13,687 nucleotides of DNA. Source: Clostridium sp. UBA6758 (GTDB lineage Bacteria > Bacillota > Clostridia > Clostridiales > Clostridiaceae). The notes under the pieces were generated by a model. The model was given only the letters and a program-made list of their open reading frames with translations. It was not told where the DNA came from and did not search any database. Made by a program: the position numbers and the translations under genes. Positions 6,790 to 13,687 of this stretch are shown here, piece after piece (the first letter of the stretch is position 1; each line of letters begins with the position of its first letter). The stretch is from assembly GCA_002453475.1 (NCBI GenBank), contig DKGY01000029.1, forward strand, positions 2,670 through 16,356. Reading direction: 5' to 3'.

Positions 6790-6812
6790 TCCCCTCGCCT
6801 CCACCATGAAAC

Positions 6813-6850
6813 CCTCGACAATACAGAAATGTGTTGTCGAGGTTTTTTTT
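6813..6850 (+). terminator. ssrA terminator
   Basis: CCTCGACAATAC (6813-6824) pairs with GTGTTGTCGAGG (6831-6842), 12 bp with one G.U pair and a 6-nt loop, followed by eight Ts (6843-6850). A textbook intrinsic terminator starting six bases after the encoded CCA. Confidence 0.95.
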
Positions 6851-6920
6851 ATTTAAGTTTGATGTATAAGTATTTCTTAAATATAGTTAAGGTGAATCGC
6901 ATTTGTAACTAAAATTAGAG

Positions 6921-6926
6921 TATAAT
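6921..6926 (+). promoter_or_regulatory. Possible -10 box of the restriction-modification operon
   Basis: A perfect TATAAT 45 bases upstream of the preferred hsdR start, with no convincing -35 at the right distance. It is the best candidate between the ssrA terminator and hsdR. Confidence 0.4.
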
Positions 6927-6970
6927 ATTATTGACAAGCTTATGTATTGGAAGTGATGGGAGCGGTGGAA

Positions 6971-9900
6971 ATGAATAATTTTAACTTTATAGGGGAAGTA
7001 TCAAAGCATCTCGAACATTTAGGAATAGATATGGAAAAATATTGTATTAGCCAAAAAGATGCATGTATGCTCGAAATAGATTTTTATTTTAATCATTTAG
7101 TTGACTTATTGTGTTCAAAATTAGAGATGAATATTGAAAAAGATACGTCAATAATTGAGAAAATAAACTTAATTCAAGAAAGTGGACAAGTTAAAATATC
7201 AGTGATAAGGGTTTTAGAATTAATAAGAAGAAATATAGTAGATTTTCAATTTGCTAAGATTACTGATAAAGCAATTTTATTATGCTTGGAAAGATGTTTT
7301 AAATTAACGAAATGGTTCTATTCATATGTTAGTGGAGATAATAAAAAGATAAATAAATGCTATATTATGCCTATAGATACGAACATAAAAATAGACTTTA
7401 ATAAAGAATATATTGAAAAGAAAAGGAAAGAAAATGATTCAAATTGTAAATTAGATATGATACAATTTAACGCTATAAAAAAGTCTAAGTCTATAGATAA
7501 ATTATGCTTAGATCAAATTACAGATGATTTAGGATTAACAGAAGAAGATACAAGAAAATTAATAATTGATATAATGCTTAAAGATGTTGGATGGGACGTC
7601 AATGATGAAAATTTTGTAGAGTTAGAATTTGAAGTTAATGGATATAATGCTAATCCATCAGGTACGGGACGTATTGATTATTTATTAAAAAATAAAAAAG
7701 GAGACCCAATTGCAATTATTGAAGCTAAAAAGACTAGTGTTGATCCATTAACTGGAAAGAAACAAGCTAAATTATATGCTGATAGTATTGAAAAAATGTA
7801 TGGAATTAGACCGGTTATATTTTACACAAATGGTTTTAATACATGGATTTGGGATGATATAGCTAAAAGTTCAGGAGCTCCAAGAGAAATCTGGGGATTT
7901 TATTCATTGGATGAACTAGAATTTATGATTATGCAAAGGGATATACTGAAACCTTTAAATATACAAAACATAGAAAAGTCAATAGTAGATAGAGAGTATC
8001 AACTAAAAGCAATTGAAGATATATTTAACACATTTACAAATGGAAATAGAAGAGCTCTGGCTGTAATGGCTACCGGTACAGGAAAAACAAGAACAGCGAT
8101 AGCATTAACTAAATGTCTTATTGAAGCCAATTATGCAAGAAGAGTGCTGTTTTTAGTAGATAGGGATGAACTAATAGATCAAGCTATGGAAGGCGATAAT
8201 AGTTTTAAGACGTTTACAAAATATACCAGAGTGCGAATAAAAGCAAACACTGCAAATGATAGAGATAAATGTTTATATTTTTCAACATATCAGGCTATGA
8301 GCAGATATTATAGAAATTTTGGAGTAGGTTTTTTTGACTTAATTATATGTGATGAGTCTCATAGAAGTATATATAAAGTGTATAAGGATATTATAGAATA
8401 TTTTGATGCATATTTATTAGGAATGACAGCTACTCCTAATGAGTTAATTCATAAAAACACGTATAAAGTTTTCAAGTGTATAGGTAAGAAACCAACTACA
8501 AGTTACACTTATGATGAAGCATTAGCTAACGTACCACCATACTTATGTAAATATACATCAATTAAGGCTTCTTCCAAATTTTTAACTAAAGGAATAAAAT
8601 GGAGTCAATTAAGTGAAGAACAACAAGAACAATTAACAGATGAAGGGTATGAAGAAGGATTAATTAACTTTAATGTTTCACAACTTGGAAATAGTATATC
8701 GAATGTTGCAACAGATAGATATATAATTAGCACACTACTACAACATGGCATTAGAGTTAAGGGAGAAATTGGGAAAAGTATAATATTTGCAAGAAATATT
8801 CCTCATGCAAATGATTTATTAAAACTTATTGATGAGATGTGTCCAGAAAGTAATGGGAAAATAGCAGTAGCAATACATGATAAAGTTAAGCATAATAAAG
8901 TACTACTTGAAGAATTTAAAAACAATGATATGCCTAGAATTGCAATTTCAGTAGATATTTTGGATACAGGAGTAGATATACCTGAAATTGTAAATTTATC
9001 ATTTGCTAAATCTACTCGTTCAAAAACAAAATTTCTTCAAATGATAGGAAGAGGAGTAAGATTGTGTGAAAATATATTTGGCAAAGGAATGGATAAAGAA
9101 GAATTTTTGATTATAGACCACTTTGGAAATTTCGAGTTTTTTGACATGAATCCTGAAGGGTATAAGCCAAAGTTTCCAGAATCACTAATTCAAATTAGGT
9201 TTAGAAGTATAATAAAATTATTAGAGTTGTATAGTGTTAAAAGTAAAGAAGTTTTATCAACGAGCATTTTGAAAAACATTGTAAAAGATATTAGAGGTGA
9301 AATAGCAAAATTAGATTTACGATCACCAATTATAAGAAAGCATATCGAAGTTATAGAGCAAATTAAAAAGAAGCAAAGATGGAATATAATAGATGAAAAC
9401 TTAATAAAAATATTAAAGCTTCATATAGTACCATTAATGGCATATGTAAGTAACAAAGAAGATTTTAGTTCTATATCTTTTGATACTAAAATTTATGAAA
9501 TAATCAGACTGAAATTATGTGATAATAACGAATATAAGGTAAGTATTAATTTAATGATAGCTGAATTAATAAAATTAAGATTAAATCTTAATGTTTTTGA
9601 TGGTAAGAGAGAATATTTTACAGAATGGATGGAGCAAAATAAATGGTATAATTCTAGTTGTGATGAAATATACGAATTTAGAATTCAAGCAAGAGATTTT
9701 ATGCGATATAAAAATACAAATGAAAAATTAAGGCTCGGAATTGATGTAGAAGATTCGGATTTTAAAATTGAAGACATAAAAAACGAAACAAATAAATTTA
9801 AAACTAAATCACAAATGATTGAAGAAGCTAAATTAATAATTGAATCTAAGGATTTTCTAAAGAATTTAATAAAAAAAATTAAAAATGGCTGTAGTATTGA

Positions 9901-10276
9901 TAGAGAGGAAATAGAAAAAAATATTAAATTATATAATGAAACAGTAACTGAATATGATTTAAAAATGCTATGTAAATTAACGGGAGTAAACGATGAAAAA
10001 AATATTGTAGCAATAATTAGAAAACTAATTGGCATAAATGAAAAAGTTTTAAATGATAAATTTGAAAATATTATAGTAAAACATAAAATAGTAGAAACTA
10101 AGGAGCTAGATATATTGAAATTAATACCAAAGGATATAGTTACTAATAACGGGATTGGATTGGATAGTTTATATAAAGCTCCATATACTAATATAAGTAG
10201 TAAAGGAATAGATGGGATCTTTTCAGAAGAAATTGTTGATGAAATATTTGAAGTTATAGAAAACTATAAAATATAA
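6971..10276 (+). CDS. hsdR: Type I restriction enzyme HsdR subunit (EcoEI-like) with N-terminal helical domain
   Basis: Restriction and DNA-translocation subunit; with the M/S protein it cuts unmodified foreign DNA. The product is 1101 aa. A helical N-terminal region (about 1-130) resembles the DUF4145-type domain found in some type I R subunits. The PD-(D/E)xK nuclease shows Asp236 (RIDYLL) and Glu251-x-Lys253 (IIEAKKT). The SF2 helicase has Walker A ATGTGKT (367-373), motif II DESH (461-464), motif III TATP (486-489) and motif VI QMIGRGVRL (from 690). The C-terminal part (FTEWMEQNKWYN and around) fits the EcoEI R C-terminal domain that docks onto the methylase. The ATG at 6971 is preferred because GGGAG at 6958-6962 is well placed; TTG 6947 or ATG 6956 are alternatives. 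The methylase gene starts 10 bases after its stop. Confidence 0.94.
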   Translation: MNNFNFIGEVSKHLEHLGIDMEKYCISQKDACMLEIDFYFNHLVDLLCSKLEMNIEKDTSIIEKINLIQESGQVKISVIRVLELIRRNIVDFQFAKITDKAILLCLERCFKLTKWFYSYVSGDNKKINKCYIMPIDTNIKIDFNKEYIEKKRKENDSNCKLDMIQFNAIKKSKSIDKLCLDQITDDLGLTEEDTRKLIIDIMLKDVGWDVNDENFVELEFEVNGYNANPSGTGRIDYLLKNKKGDPIAIIEAKKTSVDPLTGKKQAKLYADSIEKMYGIRPVIFYTNGFNTWIWDDIAKSSGAPREIWGFYSLDELEFMIMQRDILKPLNIQNIEKSIVDREYQLKAIEDIFNTFTNGNRRALAVMATGTGKTRTAIALTKCLIEANYARRVLFLVDRDELIDQAMEGDNSFKTFTKYTRVRIKANTANDRDKCLYFSTYQAMSRYYRNFGVGFFDLIICDESHRSIYKVYKDIIEYFDAYLLGMTATPNELIHKNTYKVFKCIGKKPTTSYTYDEALANVPPYLCKYTSIKASSKFLTKGIKWSQLSEEQQEQLTDEGYEEGLINFNVSQLGNSISNVATDRYIISTLLQHGIRVKGEIGKSIIFARNIPHANDLLKLIDEMCPESNGKIAVAIHDKVKHNKVLLEEFKNNDMPRIAISVDILDTGVDIPEIVNLSFAKSTRSKTKFLQMIGRGVRLCENIFGKGMDKEEFLIIDHFGNFEFFDMNPEGYKPKFPESLIQIRFRSIIKLLELYSVKSKEVLSTSILKNIVKDIRGEIAKLDLRSPIIRKHIEVIEQIKKKQRWNIIDENLIKILKLHIVPLMAYVSNKEDFSSISFDTKIYEIIRLKLCDNNEYKVSINLMIAELIKLRLNLNVFDGKREYFTEWMEQNKWYNSSCDEIYEFRIQARDFMRYKNTNEKLRLGIDVEDSDFKIEDIKNETNKFKTKSQMIEEAKLIIESKDFLKNLIKKIKNGCSIDREEIEKNIKLYNETVTEYDLKMLCKLTGVNDEKNIVAIIRKLIGINEKVLNDKFENIIVKHKIVETKELDILKLIPKDIVTNNGIGLDSLYKAPYTNISSKGIDGIFSEEIVDEIFEVIENYKI

Positions 10277-10286
10277 GGAGTTACGT

Positions 10287-12233
10287 ATGTTAAATATAGA
10301 ACTAAGGAATAAAATAGATAATATTTGGACAAATTTTTGGAATTCAGGAATAACAAACCCATTAACTGTAATTGAACAAATTACATACTTAATGTTTATG
10401 AAACAACTTGATGAAAAAGAAATGTTAAAGGAAAGAATTAGTAAAAGGACAAGAAAAGAGTATAAATCTATATTTACAGATGAAGAATGTAGATGGTCAG
10501 TTATTAAATTTAGAAATTCTACTGAAATGCTAAAGCTTACAAGGGAAAAAGCATTTCCATTCATAAGAGACTACGCAGGCGAAAACTCTACGTTTAGTCA
10601 ATATATGAGAAATGCATCATTTTTAATAACAGAACCAGAACTGTTATATAATTCAATTCAAGCTATAGATAAGTTACCGATGGACAATATAGATATTAAA
10701 GGAGATTTATACGAATATTTATTAAGTAAATTGACTACAGCTGGAGTAAATGGACAATTTAGAACACCATTGCATATAAGAAAACTTATGGTTAAATTAA
10801 CAGATCCTAATATAAATGATATTATTTGCGATCCTTCTTGCGGAACAGCAGGATTTCTTATAGAAGCAAGTGATTTTATATTAGAAAAATATACTTCAAA
10901 TGTAATTGTGGATGATGATGGGGTAGTTCATAATAAAATTGGTGATAAGCTATCTGAACAGCAAAGACAACATTTTGCAACAAAAATGTTCTATGGTAAT
11001 GATTTTGATATTACAATGCTTAGAATAGCGGCAATGAACTGTATAATACATGGAATAGAACCACCAAATATATTTAATTATGATTCACTTTCAACATCAT
11101 ATAATGAGGAAAATAAATATACTTTGGTATTAGCAAACCCTCCATTTAAAGGTAATGTAAATGAAAAATTAATAAATAAATCTTTGAAAAAAGTTATTAA
11201 GGCAAAGAAGACAGAACTTCTATTTATAGCACTAATTCTTAGAATATTAGATGTAGGAGGTAGATGTGCAATAATTGTTCCAGAGGGAGTTTTAACAGAA
11301 GCTTCAAAAAAAGATGGTAGAACTTTAAGGGAAAAATTAATTAATGAAAACCAGCTGGAAGCGGTTATATCTCTTCCACATACTATTTTTAAGCCATATG
11401 CAAGTGTAGCAACTTCAATATTGATTTTTAACAAGAGTGGGAGAACGGATAAAGTTTGGATGTACAAATTGGAGAATGATGGTTATAGTGATGGGTCTGT
11501 AAAGATACCAACACCAGATAAGGATGATATTCCAGACATATTAAATCATTGGAGTAAAATAAAAAATGGAAGTTATAAGGACGTATCTGGGAAGCATAGA
11601 TTTGTAGATAAGCAAGAAATAATAGAAAATGAGTATCAATTAATTACTAGAATGTATTTAGATGTAGTTAAACTTACAGATAAGTATACGTATGAGAAAT
11701 TAGGAGTATTGTGTACAATAGAGAAAGGGAATGTACCTGCTTCAGCTAATTCAGATGGAAAATTTATTTTAGTAACTACAGCAGAAGAGTTTAAGAAGTT
11801 TGATACATATGAATATGAAGATGAAGCTGTGTGCATACCTTTAGTATCGTCAACGGGACACGGTCATGCTAGTATAAAGAGAGTTCACTATGTATCAGAT
11901 AAATTTTCAGCTGCTACAATAATGGCGGTACTTAGGGTTAAAGATAAATCAATTTTAAACACTAAATATTTATATTATATTCTTCAGAATTATAAAGATG
12001 AAATTATTGTACCTTTAATGGCGGGAGCTGCTAATGTTTCTTTAAGTATTCCTAAGATAGAATCTATTAAGATACCTTTACCTAGTTTAAAGGAACAAGA
12101 AGAATTGATAGGGAAATTAGAAAATAATTCGAGAGAAATCATTAAACTAAAAGATAGCCTTAAGAATTGTGAAGAAAATCAAGAAAAGTATAATAGTGAA
12201 TTTAAAGATATTTTTAAATACAAAGAAAGTTAA
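10287..12233 (+). CDS. hsdM: Type I adenine methylase fused to a single-TRD specificity domain (HsdM-HsdS)
   Basis: N6-adenine DNA methyltransferase that protects host DNA and, through its fused recognition domain, sets sequence specificity for the complex. Residues about 1-140 are the HsdM N-terminal helical domain (VIEQITYLMFMKQLDE). The Rossmann methylase has the SAM motif DPSCGTAGF (182-190) and catalytic NPPF (284-287). From about 466 (KYTYEKLG) to the end is one HsdS-type target-recognition domain closing with IPLPSLKEQEELIGKLE and a coiled-coil-like helix. A classical HsdS has two TRDs; this fusion has one, so two copies probably pair to read a two-part, possibly symmetric, site (inference). 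AGGAG at 10276-10280 overlaps the hsdR stop, giving tight coupling. No separate hsdS follows. At 648 aa it is longer than a typical HsdM, in line with the fusion. Confidence 0.94.
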   Translation: MLNIELRNKIDNIWTNFWNSGITNPLTVIEQITYLMFMKQLDEKEMLKERISKRTRKEYKSIFTDEECRWSVIKFRNSTEMLKLTREKAFPFIRDYAGENSTFSQYMRNASFLITEPELLYNSIQAIDKLPMDNIDIKGDLYEYLLSKLTTAGVNGQFRTPLHIRKLMVKLTDPNINDIICDPSCGTAGFLIEASDFILEKYTSNVIVDDDGVVHNKIGDKLSEQQRQHFATKMFYGNDFDITMLRIAAMNCIIHGIEPPNIFNYDSLSTSYNEENKYTLVLANPPFKGNVNEKLINKSLKKVIKAKKTELLFIALILRILDVGGRCAIIVPEGVLTEASKKDGRTLREKLINENQLEAVISLPHTIFKPYASVATSILIFNKSGRTDKVWMYKLENDGYSDGSVKIPTPDKDDIPDILNHWSKIKNGSYKDVSGKHRFVDKQEIIENEYQLITRMYLDVVKLTDKYTYEKLGVLCTIEKGNVPASANSDGKFILVTTAEEFKKFDTYEYEDEAVCIPLVSSTGHGHASIKRVHYVSDKFSAATIMAVLRVKDKSILNTKYLYYILQNYKDEIIVPLMAGAANVSLSIPKIESIKIPLPSLKEQEELIGKLENNSREIIKLKDSLKNCEENQEKYNSEFKDIFKYKES

Positions 12234-12242
12234 TTTACTTAG

Positions 12243-12278
12243 AAGTTATTATATTATTTTGGGATATAATAACTTTTT
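12243..12278 (+). terminator. Terminator of the hsd operon
   Basis: AAGTTATTATAT (12243-12254) pairs perfectly with ATATAATAACTT (12264-12275), a 12-bp stem with a 9-nt loop, running into five Ts (12274-12278). It starts nine bases after the hsdM stop. Confidence 0.8.
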
Positions 12279-12280
12279 GC

Positions 12281-12703
12281 TTTATAGAAAGTGATGTTAT
12301 AGTTGAATATGTAGAGAAGATAGTATGTAGTAATGGTGAGGTTTATACTAATTCTTTAATATTATGTAATAATGATCATGCAATATCACTAATAATTCTA
12401 TTAGATTTAACCCCACAGAATTTAAAAGATTACATGGTTGATTAAAAAGCTTTAATTACTAATATAGCAGATGAAGAATACACCTATGCTTTAGAAAAGA
12501 TTGTAGTAAAGAAACAGGGAAATAGGCAGGAGATAAGATTTAGTGTTTACAAATTTAATGAGAAGTATGGTATGAAGTTATTAGTAAGACCATTAGATTT
12601 ACAGGAGGAGTTATTCGTAGAATTGTTAAAGAAGGCTTTTGATGATAACTTATTTAGTAAAAGGTTTATAACACAATTAAAGAATTTAATTAATGAAAAA
12701 TAA
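12281..12703 (+). pseudogene. Broken gene of unknown function (no start codon, in-frame TAA)
   Basis: One frame carries protein-like sequence on both sides of an in-frame TAA at 12443-12445. Before it: YVEKIVCSNGEVYTNS, SLIILLDLTPQNLKDYMVD. After it (85 codons to TAA at 12701): ITNIADEEYTYALEKIVVKK, IRFSVYKFNEKYGMKLLVRP, LDLQEELFVELLKKAF, ending KNLINEK. The only ATG before the TAA is three codons upstream of it, and no GTG or TTG lies in frame earlier, so the 5' end is lost too. A single change such as CAA to TAA would explain the stop (inference). Composition is normal coding-like, with charged and hydrophobic residues alternating. I do not recognise the family. It sits between the hsd terminator and its own hairpin terminator, so it was once a separate transcription unit. 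Confidence 0.65.
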
Positions 12704-12741
12704 GACTTAATTATCAGTATTAATGGTAATTAAGTCTTATT
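12699..12741. terminator. Long hairpin terminator after the broken gene, usable on both strands
   Basis: AATAAGACTTAATTA (12699-12713) pairs perfectly with TAATTAAGTCTTATT (12727-12741), a 15-bp stem with a 13-nt loop, followed by a T-rich run (TTATTTTAGG). The stem overlaps the stop codon of the broken frame, so it was that gene's terminator. Confidence 0.8.
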
Positions 12742-12757
12742 TATTTTAGGAGGATTT

Positions 12758-12787
12758 ATGGGATGTTTGCCATATGACCAGCAATAA
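12758..12787 (+). CDS. Possible 9-aa leader peptide
   Basis: ATG preceded by a perfect AGGAGG (12748-12753, 4-nt spacer) encodes MGCLPYDQQ and stops at TAA 12785-12787. The strong ribosome-binding site in front of so short a frame is the main evidence. Its stop overlaps the ATG of the next small frame in a TAATG junction, the usual layout for translational coupling. It could equally be the remains of a longer decayed gene. Confidence 0.3.
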   Translation: MGCLPYDQQ

Positions 12788-12855
12788 TGGTAGTAAATTG
12801 TGGGGAGTGCAAATACTTAAGATTAATAAATGATATATGTTTGTACGAAAAATGA
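12787..12855 (+). CDS. Possible 22-aa cysteine-rich small protein
   Basis: The ATG overlaps the TAA of the preceding mini frame. The product MVVNCGECKYLRLINDICLYEK has a CxxC pair plus a third Cys, as in small zinc-ribbon-like proteins. It has no ribosome-binding site of its own, so translation would depend on the upstream frame. It may be a truncated N-terminal piece of a longer protein. No function is assigned. Confidence 0.3.
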   Translation: MVVNCGECKYLRLINDICLYEK

Positions 12856-12940
12856 AAGAAAATCTTCACCTAATCAAATTGTTATATTCAACAAATTTGT
12901 TAAAAAGTAATATTTTGTTTAAAAAAACAGCAATAATATA

Positions 12941-12946
12941 TATAAT
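12941..12946 (+). promoter_or_regulatory. Probable -10 box for the PHP-domain gene
   Basis: A perfect TATAAT in an alternating AT tract, 33 bases upstream of the TTG start. The -35 is weak (TTTAAA at 12918-12923 with a 17-bp spacer, or TTGTTT at 12915-12920). Confidence 0.45.
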
Positions 12947-12978
12947 GTATATATAGGTGAAAAAGCGAGGGGATAAAA

Positions 12979-13687
12979 TTGGGAATAGCAAAATGGTGGA
13001 AAATAGATTTTCATACACATACACCAGCAAGTAATTGTTTTAAAAATAAGTCAATTACAGAGGAAGAGTGGATTAATTCTGCTATTGATAGTGGCTTAGA
13101 TGGAGTGGTTGTTACAGACCACAACTCTGTTGAATGGGTAAAGAGATTAAGAGAAGCAAATAGAGAAATATTAAAAAAAGATAAAGATAGAAAATTAGCA
13201 ATATTTCCAGGAGTAGAATTGTGTGTTGGAACTAGTTTTATTCATGTTTTAATAGTTTTTAATCCGGTGTTATCGAATGAAAAAATACAAGAGTTTATAA
13301 CTAGAGCAGGAATAACTAGTGAGTATTATGCAGACACAACAATGCAAGTTAGTGAAGATGAATTATCAAAACTTATAAAGGAGTATGCTAATGATATTCT
13401 TGTAATACCTGCACATTTTAATAAAAATAAAGGCTTGTGCAAGGAATTAAATCAAAATGGAATAAAAGAATTTGCTAAAAAAATAAGAATTGATGCTATT
13501 GAGGTAAGAGATGAAGAGGATGAAAAGGAATATAATAATAAAGTAAGAAATAAGATAATAGCACCTGTAGCGTTAATAGTAGGCTCTGATAATCCAGGGA
13601 AATCACTAGGTGAACATTCGATTATAGGATTCGGAGACTCTTATACATATGTAAAAATGAGTGAATGTTCTATTGAAGGGTTAAGAC
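12979..13687 (+). CDS. PHP-domain protein, probable TrlF-type PHP-ATPase, 3'-partial
   Basis: The first 236 codons of a larger gene that runs off the right edge. It starts at TTG, with GAGGGG at 12967-12972 and a 6-nt spacer; no ATG fits. The N-terminal PHP metal-dependent phosphoesterase/nuclease domain shows the metal-site residues in order: His12 and His14 (DFHTHT), Asp47-His48 (VVVTDHNS), Glu80 (FPGVEL), His89, His146 (IPAHF) and Asp204 (GSDN). The closing GEHSIIGFGDSYTYVKMSE, then IEGLR, matches the end of the PHP domain in proteins where it is joined to a large SMC/AAA-like ATPase (TrlF-type family). That ATPase half would lie beyond the window. Its position beside a restriction-modification operon suggests a defence role (inference). 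A stand-alone PHP phosphatase is the alternative. Confidence 0.85.
   Translation, partial: MGIAKWWKIDFHTHTPASNCFKNKSITEEEWINSAIDSGLDGVVVTDHNSVEWVKRLREANREILKKDKDRKLAIFPGVELCVGTSFIHVLIVFNPVLSNEKIQEFITRAGITSEYYADTTMQVSEDELSKLIKEYANDILVIPAHFNKNKGLCKELNQNGIKEFAKKIRIDAIEVRDEEDEKEYNNKVRNKIIAPVALIVGSDNPGKSLGEHSIIGFGDSYTYVKMSECSIEGLR

Larger units (their letters stand above)
6158..6806 (+). ncRNA. ssrA: tmRNA (10Sa RNA) gene interrupted by a group I intron
   Basis: tmRNA acts as tRNA-Ala and mRNA to rescue stalled ribosomes. The 5' end GGGGGCG (6158-6164) pairs with CGCCTCC (6796-6802) as the acceptor stem (one G.U pair), followed by discriminator A and an encoded CCA (6804-6806). The conserved tmRNA 5' block (ACTGGTTTCGACGGGGGTA) is present. 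The tag frame starts at resume codon GCA (6256-6258) and gives AEDNFALAA, stop TAG at 6283-6285. The T-arm 5' half (GGACAGGGGTTCGAT) ends at 6497 but its 3' half (TCCCCTCGCC) resumes only at 6790. The gene is 649 nt; removing the 292-nt insert leaves 357 nt, the usual tmRNA size. Its own promoter and a strong terminator flank it. SmpB is encoded upstream. Confidence 0.97.

Noticed and set aside
6790..6806. Attachment site duplication of the ssrA 3' end
   Set aside because: I looked downstream for a second copy of CCTCGCCTCCACCA and found none in the window, and there is no integrase gene, so no att pair is called.
9685..10564. Minus-strand open frames over hsdR and hsdM (also at 37-393, 974-1159, 1684-1929, 4751-4936, 11078-11467, 11636-11836)
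   Set aside because: All are antisense to strongly supported genes, are Ser/Phe/Ile-rich as expected for the complement of AT-rich coding DNA, and lack ribosome-binding sites.
1..13687. CRISPR array, rRNA, ordinary tRNA genes or insertion sequences
   Set aside because: No regularly spaced direct repeats, rRNA segments, tRNA cloverleaf other than the tmRNA ends, or transposase sequence was seen.

Overview
The window looks like a low-GC Firmicute chromosome, most likely Clostridium sensu stricto and plausibly C. perfringens or a close relative. The reasons are the strong AT bias, the order rnr - smpB - ssrA typical of clostridia, and a tmRNA tag that decodes as AEDNFALAA. The species call is inference. 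All real genes read rightward.

Bases 1-6850 form a housekeeping block. It starts with RNase R (rnr, its first few codons lie off the left edge). Next is a free-standing iron-type alcohol dehydrogenase, preceded by three sequences resembling the redox repressor Rex operator. A 960-bp gene-free stretch of hairpins and a dispersed structured repeat follows, then smpB, a small histidine-phosphatase-like protein with an altered RHG motif, and the tmRNA gene ssrA. RNase R, SmpB and tmRNA are the classic trans-translation partners: SmpB and tmRNA rescue stalled ribosomes and RNase R degrades the faulty mRNA.

The most striking feature is inside ssrA. The gene spans 649 nt because its T loop is split by a 292-nt ORF-less insert with the marks of a self-splicing group I intron: a P1 hairpin with a U.G pair at the 5' splice site, a terminal G, a P7-like pairing and many nested helices. 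Removing it restores a normal 5-bp T stem and 7-nt T loop and a 357-nt tmRNA.

Bases 6851-13687, just after the tmRNA terminator, are an accessory and visibly more AT-rich defence region. A two-gene type I restriction-modification operon encodes an EcoEI-type HsdR with an extra N-terminal helical domain, and a methylase fused to a single specificity (TRD) domain. Then come a broken gene with neither start codon nor an intact frame, two overlapping tiny reading frames behind a strong ribosome-binding site, and the first 236 codons (TTG start) of a PHP-domain protein resembling the TrlF-type PHP-ATPase family. The ssrA 3' end is a common island insertion site, but no integrase or duplicated attachment site is visible here.
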